From Siphonodentalium dalli (Eukaryota > Mollusca > Scaphopoda > Gadilida > Siphonodentaliidae), in assembly GCA_032622095.1 (NCBI GenBank), contig CP136066.1:190142816-190206815 (forward strand): 64,000 bases of DNA, given 5' to 3'. The notes under the pieces are model-generated. The model was not told the origin of the DNA, made no database searches, and was given only the letters and a program-made list of their open reading frames with translations. Both the position numbers and the translations under genes were made by a program. The number at the start of each line of letters is the position of its first letter. The first letter of the stretch is position 1. Positions 11,760 through 24,735 of this stretch are shown piece after piece.

Positions 11760-14700
11760 CTGACAGGAACACGATGTGCAGCATTCGATGAAAATGAATG
11801 TGTATAGCTCAATCAAATAATTATTGTTATTAATGATAATGCGCCGGATGCCGATACCCCTCCAAATCAAAGCAAGTTTTGCAGGGAACATTAGGATATC
11901 AAACAGTAGAAAATAATTTGAGGAGAGACATGTTAACAACCTTGCATTGTGGTGAAAGCTATGGTTCTGGTCATAAAGATACATTGTATGTCGTTTGTTA
12001 CTTGAGTTGATTTATCACATATACATCATACATGTACACACTTGAGACGATAAATAATCAACATGCACTCAGTAAATTTAGAGAAAATGATGAGTGCCAC
12101 GCTCAGTATGGCTAATCGTCACTAATATATAACGGTAGAAAACTATAGAGCTATGGATTGTTTCTCAAAGGAAAGTTACCCATTTAAGATGTGTGTCTCG
12201 TTCTTAGGATGGTGCAATTCTGAAACTGAGCCAACTCGCACAATGAAATCTTTGTGTTCTTGTTTATAACTCCCGAATGCAAGTTCAATTTGGAACTAAT
12301 CAGAACACACAATCTTCATAGCCACAATCACCAGAATAAACTATATGGTATAAAGTATTACTTTCCTAATGGCCGAAATCCGAGATAAGATTGTTTACAT
12401 CCAGCGTGTATCCTTCCTATATAATCATTTGAATACTCCACACAATCCGTGATCATATATCACCATGCATATGATGTCGTAACTTAAACTGAACGAATAT
12501 TTCATCATATCAATTAAATTAAATTATATCAAGATCACTATATGTACGAGTTTATCACGTACAGTCCCAGATATCAATTAGGACAGACAACACATTGTCA
12601 ACACCGAAACCTCTCAGTCTGTATTTCCTATATTTGAAAGCTGCAAATGCATTTATGACCAACCAGAGAATTGTGTCCCGGGAGGAATGTTAATGGATAG
12701 CACACAATACTTGACGCAATAAACAGTTTGATGCGAATCGCAGATAGCGAGTTCATAAAACAAATAAAAAATTACAACGCGCATTTGTCGCACAAACTGT
12801 TAACTTTCTAGTTTACCAGCGCAAAAAGGATTACGCGTAAGTGCATTGCTTGGCGCTAAAACGTGCACGAAGACGGTCAGCTATGATGCATATATACATA
12901 TGATGCATATATACATGCATTGTACATGACTATAGGTTGCAATATATAACATTATTTCAAGTGGATTATAAGATAATTTTGTCAACGTCGACATTTTGAT
13001 GTTTGTTGCGTAGTGTGCGTTGACTCACAACAATGTGCATGTGGATGCATGTTTGTTTGTTTGTTACCAGCAACAGAATAATTCTATTGTGCAACATTGT
13101 TGCAGCATGTGCAGATGCATGTTTTGTTGTCTTTATTTGGTGCGCAACAAACGATGCAACAGTGCTCAATATTGATACACCATGTTGCTACATGCATCAT
13201 GCATGTGATTGTTGTTGTTTGTCAAAATAAATTTAATGTAAACTATCAGAACAATCACAATCAAATTTCAGATTTTCCAGTCTGAAATTTCCGAATGATG
13301 TTATTGGTGATGTTACATGTACACGCATGCAAAGGGTTACCAACTTCTTGGGGGGGGGGGGGGGGTGTTGAGATACCGCAAAACCTGCAGGGCGTCATGT
13401 CCCAGACTGAATGTATCGGGAATGCTATAGTATATCGAACAGCAACGGCGCGTGCGGCACACGTTTGAATAACAACGGACTTACCGCGCTTAATGAATAA
13501 ATCTTGTTGTCTCTTCGGTGGGAATGAACGCAATCTGCCGATGAGTCTTCAATGGATGCCAATTTATATGGTGGCCGCACCAGAAAACATGACTCGCTAA
13601 AACTAATTCCTTGTTCAAGAATCATCTGTTGTTTATGTTTACGTGTCTCGAGTAAAATCCAGCTTGCCCATTTGCGCAGGTATAGTAGACCACTGTATTG
13701 ATTTTTTCGCACGCGCGCGAGTACATATGCTTTGTGTTCTATTGCAACGATCGATGCCTGTAAATTCTATCAAGTATAGTCCATTTCCGTATTCCGCACA
13801 GCGTGTTTAAAAATTCGAGTACCATTTAAAAGTTTACAGATGGTAGCTCTGAGCAGTTGGAAACGAGCTAATTTGCAAGAACAGAAAAAACCACATGTTG
13901 CATGCATGGTTACAAGGGCGCGTTCTGTTTAAAAAAAAGGCTTTTATGCACGTATAATGTATTAAAGGGACATATCCTGCGTATAGTTGGTATAGATAAG
14001 CGTTCCCTCGCAATACACTTTGGTGGTTGTATTTAGTGGCATTTGGCGTGTTACTCAAAAGTCTACAGAAATGTGGAACAAGTGGTGACAATAACCGATG
14101 ATTTTAATCAAAATTCAGATACAAAGTATGAACACGTGCAGTCCCTCACTTGCACAAATATACTTCATGACCGTGCGATCAAAGTAGTCAGATTCTCCGG
14201 AGCAGGGGAAGATGGCCACCGGTTCAGTGACCCCATATTGACCTCCACCCGGGGACGCCACGTGGGTGTCCAAAGTCATTCTACATAACAAAACTTGAAG
14301 AAAAAAATACTTCATATATATAAGCTAACCTAAAACAGCATAGTCAGCCTTCTGAGAGAAAAGAAACATATATATCCGTGCTTGCAGCTTAATATTAGAT
14401 TGGTCCTAACTGCCATGCAAAGTTATTTAAAATGCCCGATAGCATATATGTTTTTGCTCTTCAATGCTATACATGATCAGCAAAGTTTTGTTCCGACATT
14501 CACATTTATGCCAATATATACCTTTGACTGGAAACGTGCCCTTTTCAGAAGTTGTGTTCCTTGCCACCGGTTGCTTCCGGTGCCCCCCAAAAGGGGCTCA
14601 TAATGTTCGATTCTAATAATGATATTACATTATTCATAAATTTATTATGAACTTAAAATCTACCCCATATTATATCTCTTCCTATATAACCCTCAATACC
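11760..14700. other. No gene supported; homopolymer G run
   Basis: Intergenic. A G run lies at about 13350-13365. The minus-strand open frame 13425-13712 ends near a good donor-like GCG|GTAAGT, but no domain or partner exon was found. Bases 12885-12920 contain a short tandem copy of TGATGCATATATACATATGA-type sequence. Confidence 0.35.
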
Positions 14701-14734
14701 TTATATAGTTTTAATAATGAAGTGTGACATAAAA

Positions 14735-14985
14735 TATGATCAAACATACATGTACATTCACCAAGATCGGCCACGAAACAATTTACGGGCAACATACATG
14801 TACATTCCCCCAATATCGGCTACGAAACAGGGGCAAAATAAATGTATACATTCCACCAAGATCGGCCACGAAACGTATAGGGCAAACATACATGTACATT
14901 CCCCCAGATCGGTTACTAAACATTGGGCCAAACATACATGTACATCCTATCCAGATCGGCTACGGAATATTTTGAGAATATCCCT
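14735..14985. repeat. Tandem repeat, five ~45-55 bp units
   Basis: Five diverged units each contain ACATACATGTACATTC (or a close variant), followed by CCAAGATCGGCCACGAAACA-like sequence. Two overlapping open frames cross the array (for example repeated TYMYI and HVH words), but they follow the DNA repeat and are not evidence of a gene. Confidence 0.8.
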
Positions 14986-15104
14986 TTAAAGGTACTCAAT
15001 CCGAACAGAGGGTCCCCATCTCAACAGATTCCAACAACAACAATCCGATCAGAGGGTCCTATATTACTATTTCTTTAACCACGCAGCATCGTTTGCGCAT
15101 TGGA

Positions 15105-15612
15105 CATTAAAGGTACGGTTGGCCTTGGCGGTGGGTATCCTGTGAAAATATTTCCACCCGTCAAAAACCGCCACAAACAGAAAGAACATCAAAATCTAGA
15201 CATACTTTGTCCGTATACAAATAAGAAATATCGCATAAACAGTATGTTATTGTCAAATGTTTGACCATTGTTTTGTAAACAAAAGCATAAAAAGTTACTT
15301 TTCTGGTGTTTGTTTATATTATGATGGTAAACATAAAGAGCGTTCTTAGTGGGTGAATTCCTGATATGGAACTAATAAAGAGCGTTTATGCCATTTGTGT
15401 GTGATTAGCCAGCAGCATTGTGCTGTCTTCTGTAACACAATCAGGCTCTTGCGTAGGTGAAATGTAGTAGGTCTTTATGATAACATACTGTTTACGTGAT
15501 GGTCATGGTATATATGAACGAAACTGTATGCGTTTTAATGTTTTTTCTGTTTACGGTGATTGGAACAAATATGAATATTTTCGACAACTAAGGCCTCACG
15601 TGCCTTTAAGGA
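15105..15612. mobile_element. Family E palindromic MITE, diverged copy
   Basis: The left end TTAAAGGTACGGTTGGCCTT and the right end GGCCTCACGTGCCTTTAA are inverted. The inner blocks ACAGTATGTTATTGTCAA and ATAACATACTGTTTACG are inverted as well. A younger copy lies at 60598-60960. No coding capacity was seen. Confidence 0.7.
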
Positions 15613-16734
15613 GATTTCTTATCAGCCTTTTTCTGAATGGTTAAAAACTGGCGATTGAACGTTTGTCTCATTACTGTGTTGAAAGTTGCAAACTTCCGAA
15701 GACTTTTAATGATTTCGATTAAACTTTTCTTGATACCGGTATAAGGTGGATATATATAGGCACAAAATATACGCTAAGTCATCTGCATGCAGTCAGGGGG
15801 TGGCGTTATGCATGGGGACTGCATGGTGACATTGGTGAGTCTGTGTCCCCCTAAACTTTTATATGCCGCACCTAAACCAACTCGCCAAAAAAATAGGTCT
15901 CATGCATATAGGATTGAATTGACCTGCATGCCACCTACAGAATGAATATGCCGTATATGCAAGTACACAATACGTTCACTCAGAACTAGCTATTTGCGAA
16001 GACAAATTTGGTAAAGCCATGCCAGGCATGACCAGGTAAGAACGCTTATGTAAAATGGACACATGCGCAGGTCATTATTACTATTTAATTATCGAACAAC
16101 CTCGAAGAAAATATACATCGAATATATATAACACAACTGCGTCATCATTTCAATGTGAAGATGCGTGCTTGTGTGAATGCATGGTATAATTTATCATTCA
16201 TTTATCATATGGACATCCTGCATGGAATTGAACTTGAAAGGAGTACCGACTTCTTGCTTGCTTGACTTGACATGCTGACTACAGAAAGAATCAACTCTTG
16301 GTTGCGCGTTTTAAATGCATACCCTAACTAACTCAGACTGTTTGACCACAGTGTCACCCCATGCAGGATTGTGAATACGAAGATGCGATTTCGTGCCCCT
16401 CCATGCACGCTAGAAAATATGTATTTCTTAGAAGCATTACAATTTAACACGAAAGATCTAACCATGATTAAACGCTTTACATGTAGCATACATTATGGAT
16501 AATGTCGTTGAGATTCGTTTCCCCACATGTAAATATAATTGTCTATTTTCTATCTCTTATTTTCCTATTTTTAATTGGTAACAAACTTATGAGTCGTATT
16601 ATTTCTTTCGCTCATTTATAATTTCGCGCGCCGATGGGTGCATGAAAAATATACTGCGCGAATTTAAATACGAGTAAGGTAGGTTAGTGAATATTTTTGG
16701 TGAAAATTTGTCTGAATATTCCTCATAGAAAATT

Positions 16735-16925
16735 CCCAAGCATGCAGGGGGGGGGGGGGGGGGTCGGAAAAATTTCCAGACACGTATGCTACTTTTTTGC
16801 CGATGACCACTTTTTGGACCCACCCACCCCCGACCCCAATTTTTTTTCCATTTCATAGAGTTTTTTCCAGCCATGTTTTGACACCCACCCCCCTGTGGAA
16901 CGCAAAACACAAACATACAGATCAA
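16735..16925. repeat. G/C-run-bearing dispersed repeat, copy 1
   Basis: A 17-base G run (16747-16763) is followed by GTCGGAAAAAT, GACACGTATGC and a pyrimidine-rich tract with TTTTGACACCCACC. The same words (in inverse order and on the opposite strand for part) occur at 18425-18482. It is non-coding. Confidence 0.5.
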
Positions 16926-17110
16926 ACCAGGACCAAACCTCCTACATTGAGATTCAGTGAATCTAGTAATGGACAGCAGGACTGGTCTCTAGCCGTATAT
17001 TCTTGACTGCAGTGGGTTTTTAATCGTTTTTGTTAAATATCATATTTCCACAGCTCTGCAGTCAATTTATTTTAAAGCTTAGTATATGAATAGAGCATGC
17101 ATGGCTTGGA

Positions 17111-17213
17111 GTTGACTACGCGAATGTAGTGGCCAGTGGGAAGGGTGTAGTTCATGAGCCGAATGAGAGTGAACTACACCATTCCCACTGGCCACTACAT
17201 TCGCGTAGTCAAC
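17111..17213. repeat. Near-perfect palindrome, 44-bp arms
   Basis: The left arm (17111-17154) and right arm (17170-17213) are reverse complements with a single mismatch, separated by 15 bases. Weaker complementarity continues outward (AGAGCAT at 17093 against ATGCTCT at 17220). The near-identity of the arms implies a recent origin or ongoing correction. No target duplication is evident. Confidence 0.9.
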
Positions 17214-17554
17214 GACAAGATATGCTCTAATCATTATATTATATCGAACATTTATAGACAAACTGACGTTCTAATATTTATATACCATCGAACATTTCAT
17301 TGCTAAACTGAAGTCATTGTATTGTGTCCAGGTTGCATTCAATTTCCTTCTCGTCACAAAACCTATTAAGCAGCTTTATTGCTATTGTGAATAGCAGCTA
17401 TGCCTGAGTGGGTAACCGGTCACTGACACAGCGCGCACGGTTAATCATAAGTAATAGTCACTGTTTTAGTGCCAAAATGTGTGTGGTAGTCCTTTTTAGA
17501 GACCTTTTTAGTTTTTGTGTTTTGTTACTTTGTTATGGAAATTTATAAAGATAT

Positions 17555-17685
17555 TATGTCTATACACCAGGTAGGTGATATTGCTCTACACCAGATAGGT
17601 GATTTTGTTTTACACCAGATATGTGATATTGTTTTACACCAGATAGGTGATTGTATTATATCAGATAGGTTAAATTATTATATGC
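17555..17685. repeat. Minisatellite, ~27 bp unit, five copies
   Basis: The unit contains TACACCAGATAGGTGATATT and is repeated about five times with small substitutions, the last unit degenerating to TATCAGATAGG. The open frame across it (repeated HQIGD) is a by-product of the repeat. Confidence 0.8.
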
Positions 17686-18424
17686 TACGTGCCACCCAGA
17701 CTCATTAGACATTACTATAACATGTTATTCGCACATATAGCAATACACTAGAGCACCCAGGAGCACCAATGCGAAATGAAAGAAAGTTAATGTTACGATT
17801 GATTCCAATTGATTCAGATTGGTCAGGATTGGTTAGGAATTTTATAACGTTCACAGTTTATCTTGTATGAATTCAGGAATCTTGTGTGAGTTCAGAAAAG
17901 GCATTATTTCTATTGGACTGCTCAAGTGTAGCATGTGAGAGTAAAACATATAATAAAAAACAAACCTACACTTTTAGTAGAAACCTGTATTAACTCATTC
18001 ATGACTACACGAGATTGTGAATTATTACCATTTTCTATCTCTTTTGTCACATATGAGATAAATGTGTTATCCACTCACAAGTCTAGGTATGTTACATGTT
18101 TTTTTTATTTATACATCAGTGTATACATCAGTGTTTAATGTCCGTGTTTGAACAGATTTGGCATTAAATTTATTTCTTAAAGGTTATCCTTATTTGATAT
18201 TAATTACATAGAATACTGCATGGGCGATTCAGCTGCATTAATAATACTTTCCCTTGTCCTAAAGAGGCACAAACCAACATCCAATGGCCCTAGCGTGTTT
18301 AGTGTTGCTGCAGTTCCTTATAATTGATTTCTTAGTGTTACAAACCAGCACAAACTAGTAAAAATCCAATAAAAGGTGTGAAGGAAAAAATAATAATTTT
18401 GTCACGGAAAAATTGCTTTGGGCT

Positions 18425-18490
18425 TATTTTGACACCCACCACCCCCAGCATAGCTGCATACGTGTCGGAAAATCCCCCCCATGAAGCATA
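18425..18490. repeat. Dispersed repeat related to 16735-16925
   Basis: It shares TTTTGACACCCACC, an ATACGTGTCGGAAAAT block and a run of C with the earlier region. It is probably a fragment of the same unclassified repeat. Confidence 0.4.
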
Positions 18491-18646
18491 GCATAAAAGC
18501 TAGGCCCCATATTCACACCCGTCACCCGGAGCACTAAAATGTAAAATATGACCCCAAAAGTTGTTACCCCTCTCGGGTTGGCCCGCAGGATAATTATGTC
18601 TCTGGCATATCATGCCAGGACCCCCAAATATGGCCCTTTTGTTTTT

Positions 18647-18722
18647 TAAGGACGACCAGCTGGGCGCAGCCCAGCCGCGCATATGTTGCGCAGCAACATA
18701 TGCGCAGGTCGTCCTTATACTA
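18647..18722. repeat. Hairpin-forming inverted repeat
   Basis: AAGGACGACC at the left is answered by GGTCGTCCTT at the right, and the centre GCGCATATGTTGCGC/AGCAACATATGCGC is a near-perfect palindrome. Just after it (18740-18800), GCCGCCATCTTGAA is repeated three times with variants. Confidence 0.75.
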
Positions 18723-18809
18723 AGTTCGCTTTCGAACATGGGCGCCGCCATCTTGAATTAGGGGCACCGCCATCTTGGATTTGAGGGGCCGCCATCTTGA
18801 AACGTCATT

Positions 18810-20295
18810 GCAATTAAATTAAAACTACAAAATGTTACTTTTCATATAGCCAACATAAAAGTATTCATTGCGTTAAGGCATTATGCTTTATTCTTTGAAC
18901 AATAATCATTACTTAAATCATAAATATTGTCGACTGGACTCGGGTTGCTATATGCCATTCGGGAAATGGCGGAAATTTACGTAAAACTGCAAATTTTCCT
19001 TAGCCACCTCGCGAAAACAACATAATTCATATCGTAAATATCTTGAACGTTTATTATATAACTAAATAAACTTTTCTTTAGTTTAGTAAATTAGTAGAAG
19101 CATGTTCACGTAAACTGTTAGGTTACGTCATATGTTGTATCCAAAGCGACGTCATATTGGCACGCGCATTTTCCCGCGAAAGTTATTGACGATTTGACAG
19201 CGACACGACCATGGCGACATAGCACACAAAGCAGGCATAATGTTGGCATGGTTCGCATTAGGTTTGGTTGAGTTGACGTTGTTTCATAGTGCATGGCTCC
19301 GAGTCCGCGCTGATATAAATGTAGCTCCATGCAATTGTAATCAAACTGATCAAATCCCAACCTATAAAATCACTATAGAATTTGTACAGGTACAAACAAA
19401 ACATGTTCTTGAAAATTGAATGTTCTTCCTTACTTATTTTCTAATGATTTGGGTTGTGATTTGGGGTAAACCCAAGTTCTCACTCATAATAACCCCAATT
19501 TCCAACCAAGGCCAAGGGTTGTGGAGGCGAGTACAACTAATATTTCATCCAAATTGAGAATGGGCATATACGTGCCAGTCAAAAAAATGGCTCCAGGGAG
19601 CCACGATCGAAAGGCTGGAAGATACATGTATGAGTACAATATGATAATTATGAGGTACAGACCCAATCCCCCTACCACAAGCAACCAACTTCGTGTACGT
19701 AATTGGTTATAAGAAATATTTATAGTTAATTAAATCTTGACGTTCATATAAGTCAAAACATATTAGTCTGAGTAGTGCAGGTCGTGACTGCACGGTCGTC
19801 CTTTTTTACATGGATTTCAAAGCCATAATTTCTTGTTGTTTCTAAGTTCGTTTGTTCTTCGTTGTCAATACGAACACTTGCAAATAAATGTCTAGGTACA
19901 TATCGTAGGACTAGTTACTATTTAAGGACCTCTTCTCATTAATTGCGAAGTTATGAGAACAATTAATGCATATTTAGCTAAAATGCTATAATCGATCCGG
20001 ATTTGCGTGGAAGATGTGAGGCAGTCGATGTTCGTTTCGTTTTATTTCTATTCCATGCATTTCCTCAGTAAGCTTCCGGTTTGTTGTCACTAGAAACGAA
20101 AACAACACGCTGAGAAAGCTGACCAAAACTCCAGTTTGAAGGTGAAATTGTGCATGAAAATAGAATTAATACCTACATATTTGTAACTAATTGGATGTGC
20201 TATATGATATTTTCTTAACCGAATGTAATTTACGGCACCGAGCAGGATTGATTACCGCACTTTCATGCCAATTTATGTTTGCTAAATTGCTGTTC
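18810..20295. other. No gene seen
   Basis: No exon or recognisable repeat could be supported in this AT-rich intergenic stretch. The paired open frames at 19484-19712 on both strands are shadows of each other and have no domain. Confidence 0.35.
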
Positions 20296-20299
20296 GACT

Positions 20300-21735
20300 G
20301 ATCATCACTGACTGACATCAGGTCTGGCAAATAATGTCACTGATTAAATGTGAGAATACAGTTACAATAGCTGTATTCAGCTAACCTAGCTGTATTCAGC
20401 TATATTATACTCTCAAACCGGCTGTTTTTCGATAATAAACTAGAAGTAGAAGCGCTAATTTGCGCATCGAAATTAGGCTACCATTGCCATGATATAAATT
20501 ATAATGGCATATTCTCCGGCCACCCGGCCTCAACCAAATCAAAACCGTCACTTGTTAATGTTTTCTGACAAAGTGTTGCCTTTTGTCGACATGGCAGTTC
20601 TGATTTTTGTGTGAAAACTTACTACCGCGGTCGATGTCAGTAAATATTCTGGGGACTATTTTCTGCGAATGCATTCATTACGACATTAGCTAACTTATAA
20701 AATAAAGATCAAATTCATCGCAAACACTCGTTTACTTCTTCCCGATGCTAAACCGGTAGGGGGCGTTAGAATGGTGTACCGTACCTATATCAAGCATTTA
20801 GAATTACATACCGCTAGCGGTTTGTGAGAGATACTGATAACTATTCATAACGGTACATGTATATACAGATATTGTGGCTTTGTGCGGCATATTGCAAATG
20901 TATGGCACAACATATGGACAACTGAAATGAAAATGCGACTTATAAGTTATATAATTTCTGAAGTATTTTAAACATGAAGTCCTGGTCGTTAGTGAGTCAG
21001 AACTATTCAATCTGTTTTGGTGGGAAAATATATAATGTGTGAAAACTTACTAAACATAACATTGTTATTTGTATTTTCGCGATTCGACATACATGTATGC
21101 GTTTCCGTATTTTTGGTGAGTGTCAGCTCAAGCAGTGAGTGGTACTCTCTCGGTTAAACTCTGGCTAGAGATGTTCCCCTTTTTACCGGTTTTAACGCAC
21201 CAACCAAACTGCGTTTTAGCAGCATCCTATTTATACTTCCGGGAATGTTTACAATGATAAATATTGTATTTAATGTATATTTCAAGGTATTCCGCATTGC
21301 ATAAGAGAGTTATTAAACCGTTATGACTGACATTGACCGCCATAGTAAGTTTTCACACATAATCACCATCGCTGTGTCGACAAAAGGCAACACTTTGTCA
21401 GAAAACAAGCGACGGTTTTGATTTGGTTGAGGGTGGCCGGAGAATATGGTAGCCTAATTTCGATGCACAAATTAGCGCTTCTAGTTTATTATCGAAAAAC
21501 AGCCGGTTTGAGAGTATAATATAGACAGCCCTCTTAATTCAGATTGTCTGGCTTCGGCAATCCGCTACGGCAACAGTATGTCGTGGCCCAGTTTGCTTCA
21601 GCAAATTGCTTCGGCAATGCTGATTGCCGTAGCCAATTATGAAGGCTGTATAGATGAATATAGCTAGGTTAGCTGAATACAGCTATTGTAGCTGTATTCT
21701 CACATTTGCCAGGCCTGATCATCAACTTCAAGATT
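20300..21735. mobile_element. Large inverted-repeat structure, arms ~340-410 bp
   Basis: The left arm (about 20300-20645) and right arm (about 21325-21735) are inverted copies. Matching blocks are GTGTGAAAACTTACTA, TTGCCTTTTGTCGACA, GAAATTAGGCTACCAT, CAAACCGGCTGTTTTTCG and the AGCTGTATTCAGCTAACCTA region. The ~680-base spacer has no gene. The right arm is longer because a 123-bp MITE lies inside it. This is most likely a foldback or MITE-derived element. Confidence 0.75.
21526..21648. mobile_element. 123-bp MITE nested in the right arm of an inverted repeat
   Basis: The element has ends CAGCCCTC and GAAGGCTG, with inner inverted blocks around CTTCGGCAATC. It is flanked by TATAGA on both sides (21520-21525 and 21649-21654). 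The opposite arm of the surrounding inverted repeat (near 20396-20402) shows the site without the element, with one base difference, which confirms insertion. Confidence 0.85.
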
Positions 21736-22057
21736 CAAGTTCAACACGGAATATTAAAAATTTCAACATGATCATGTGCGATGTTTTCACACATTTAATC
21801 CGATCCGTGTTTGTGCCGAATTTGCTATTTTGACTAATAGCGTTCTATAGATATTTCAGGTGCTACCACGGCCAAGTAACTTTAAAGTTTATAAGTTTAT
21901 AACCTTAGCTTGTGCAGGCTATGGTCGGTGACTCTTTAACACACACACACCCGGTACCGAGGTGTGTTCACGGGCCAGCCATTAAAGTCCGTGCCTGATC
22001 GGACAGCGTACTGCACCCACTACAACATACCTGAACAAATATTGTAATGCCACTAAT

Positions 22058-22081
22058 GGGGGGGGGGGGGGGGGGGGGGGG
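22058..22081. repeat. Poly-G tract, 24 bases
   Basis: This is the longest G homopolymer in the window. It borders the tail of the SINE-like sequence that follows. Confidence 0.95.
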
Positions 22082-22134
22082 TCAGCATTTTGCATTCGTA
22101 AACAAACTTGGTATCAGACCGTGTTCTAATTTTT

Positions 22135-22215
22135 TGTCAGAATACCCTGACCAGGTTGTGATCCCTGGTCTGCTAGCATGAGAGACCAGTATGCTACCTC
22201 TCGGCTACCAACATC
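22135..22215 (-). mobile_element. Possible tRNA-derived SINE head
   Basis: The minus strand reads TAGCCGAGAGGTAGCATACT, close to a pol III A box (TRGCNNAGYNGG). About 35 bases later it has a degenerate B-box-like GGGATCACAACC. The order and spacing fit a tRNA-related SINE head or an old tRNA pseudogene, but the B box departs from GGTTCGANTCC, so it would be inactive. No functional tRNA cloverleaf was drawn. Confidence 0.35.
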
Positions 22216-23104
22216 ACCTTGGAACATAGCCTCATACGATTCATAGGACTACTAGTTTCACCTAGAGAATACAATAGGCACTCCTTGCGATTTGCAAGTT
22301 CAGATGTTGCAGAACACATGCAACGTCGTGATGAAACAACTTCACAAGCCAACAACAGGTCAAGGTGAACCACCATTCGATCCATAATAGCCTGTTTAGG
22401 CTAAAATAGATTAATTGGTCTTCCTGTCCCTGACACAGTGCTCACTGTTAATAATTATATATTTATGTTCATATAATTTATGTTATTATCATTGTGCATC
22501 TGCCCATTGAGGTGTATTGCAATAAACATCTTGTACCCTTGCACTGGTCCTTAATTAAAAAAAACTGCCTTATGTAAGTTATGATTTTACATATGATGAT
22601 TTTATGAATTGAGGTTTTTAATTTTTTCCCAAGAATTCACTGAAGAATTCTGCAAATTTGTAGAGATATAGACTATTTTATGGAGTAATTCAATATTTCT
22701 TTCTGGACACTCATGAGGTGTTTCAGGTATACAAACAAAAACTGTTGGTGTTCTTTTTATTATATGCGCTTTATTAATTAATGCTTAAAGTTGCAGAATT
22801 TTTACTTTTCATAGCACAACAAATTAAAAAATACACAGAAAGCAACACCTGGTTGACCCAAATTTCTGACACTGATCAGCTACATGTAATAGGTAGAATA
22901 ACGCTTTCAAGTGATGATGTCATTCAGCAAGCTATGTACAGTGAAATAACAAAAAGCTACAGGTATGTACAATGAAATAACATAACGCGATTTCATTGTA
23001 GCTTCTGAGAGATACATACATGTATGACTATTTATGTTTCGGTAATTGTCCCCCGACGTTTCCGTCGGAGGACTATAGAAATGACCCTCGTCCGTCCGTC
23101 CGTG

Positions 23105-23640
23105 TGTCCGAGATTGGGTACCTTCATGGTGTAATCAACTCCTCCTACAGTTTTAAACGTAGAGATTTGAAACTCTGGGATATTGTTCCTAACGTGTTGG
23201 TGATTTGCAACATCTATATAGCTAATCAAAAATATAATTTTTTCCATATTTTGGGGGGGGGGGGGGGGGGGGTTTTCGACTTAGAAAATTTGGAACATTT
23301 TTGCCTTTTGGATGAGATTGGGTACCTTCATGGTGTAATCAACTCCTCCTACAGTTTTAAATGTAGAGATTTGAAACACTGGGATATTATTCCTAACATG
23401 TTGGTGATTTGCAACATCTATATAGCTAATAAAAAATATCATTTTTTCCATATTTTTGGGGGGTTTTCGACTTAGAAAATTTGGAACATTTTTGCCTTTT
23501 GGATGAGATTGGGTACCTTCATGGTGCAATCAACTCCTCCTACAGTTTTAAATGTAGAGATTTGAAACTCTGGGATATTGTTCCTAACATGTTGGTGATT
23601 TGCAACATCTATATAGCTAATACAAAAATATAATTTTTTT
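23105..23640. repeat. Tandem repeat, three units of ~195-205 bp
   Basis: Three units start at 23112, 23315 and 23508 with GATTGGGTACCTTCATGGTG and share GTAGAGATTTGAAAC and GGTGATTTGCAACATC. The first unit carries a 20-base G run (23253-23272). A 151-codon open frame crosses two units, but it follows the repeat and its conservation is at DNA level. It is non-coding. Confidence 0.85.
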
Positions 23641-24170
23641 CGCGTTTGCATGTGTTTGTTCATCGTGTTGTTTTGTCCAAGAAATTTTGCGGTGGTTTGC
23701 AACATCTATATACTGTATAACATTGTTGCAAATAGTATCCTTCTAACAAATCCAATCATGAAGTTTACCACTCGAGTCGGGGGACATGTGGTCTGCAATC
23801 TTTTATTTTCAGTTATTTTATAGGCAAGCATATAATAAAGTATATTTCTCACCATGATCATTGGAAATTGGAAATATTGAAAAGATTTTACAAATGCGAA
23901 CAATCCTGATTAAAAATCACTCAGAGATATATGCTCATTTCGGCATTCTTGAAAAGTACTTGCAGACTTTACACTTTAACTTCAAGTGGTTTGTCAGTGG
24001 GTTTGATAGGTTGTAACACACTTCATCAGCCATTCGACACCCATTTTTCCCCAGTACACATGGTACTTCTGCTAAGTTGGTCTTTATCCCATGGTTTTGG
24101 GCACCAAATTTCCCAGGTTCTCAAAACTGGTATTAACTAATTATGTTACCTACATGTAGGTTCGCTGAAA

Positions 24171-24277
24171 CCACAGGTCCCCAGAACAAAAATTTACCCC
24201 ACACCCCAATAGTACTTAATCCTATAGGATTAAGTACTATTGGGGATGGGGTCAATCTTTGTTCTGGGGACCTGTGG
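24171..24277. mobile_element. 107-bp palindromic MITE with 6-bp target duplication
   Basis: The ends are CCACAGGTCCCCAGAAC and its inverse, and the centre is AATCCTATAGGATT. CTGAAA stands directly on each side (24165-24170 and 24278-24283). The arms differ at only a few bases. A single arm of the same family lies at 28775-28833 in DRC5's first intron. Confidence 0.9.
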
Positions 24278-24735
24278 CTGAAACTACTATTTTGATGTCC
24301 AGGTTTGGTTTTTATGTACCGGGTATATATTCAATTCCAGATTTGATTCCATTTTCGAATCTCACCCCTGATTCGATTTTAGTTTGATATGACTGTAAAC
24401 AACAGATTTGCAGGAATCATATATTTTTCAAAAACAAATATGGAATTGTTATTATAGCTACCTTGTAAGTTCATGTACAGAACTCTTAATGTAGCCCGAA
24501 TGCAGTATGGGGGTGTATTCTTAGTCCACCTCTAATTTTTTCGGCCTTCATGCATGTATAAATATACTATACTATATATAAACTTGTTAGATTTTTTTTT
24601 AGCTACAAACCACCTTCTGCATTTAAAATACCAGTACAAAGTGAAACACAAACCGAATTAGGCTGGCGAGAGCTTTCAAATTTTCCAACAATTGAATTTC
24701 TTTTCTATTCCAGTTAAGATTCTTAACCACCGAGG

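Noticed and set aside
13425-13712. Minus-strand open frame ending near a good donor (GCG|GTAAGT)
   Set aside because: No family resemblance, no acceptor of matching phase and no partner exon. Too weak to list as a gene.
14717-14989. Two overlapping open frames of 90 and 79 codons
   Set aside because: They are produced by a five-unit DNA tandem repeat and have no start or splice support.
17390-17450. A-box-like sequence suggesting a tRNA or SINE
   Set aside because: No B box and no cloverleaf arms could be found.
23020-23475. 151-codon open frame with repeated GVINSSYSFK-type words
   Set aside because: It follows a ~200-bp non-coding tandem repeat interrupted by a G run, and the third unit breaks the frame.
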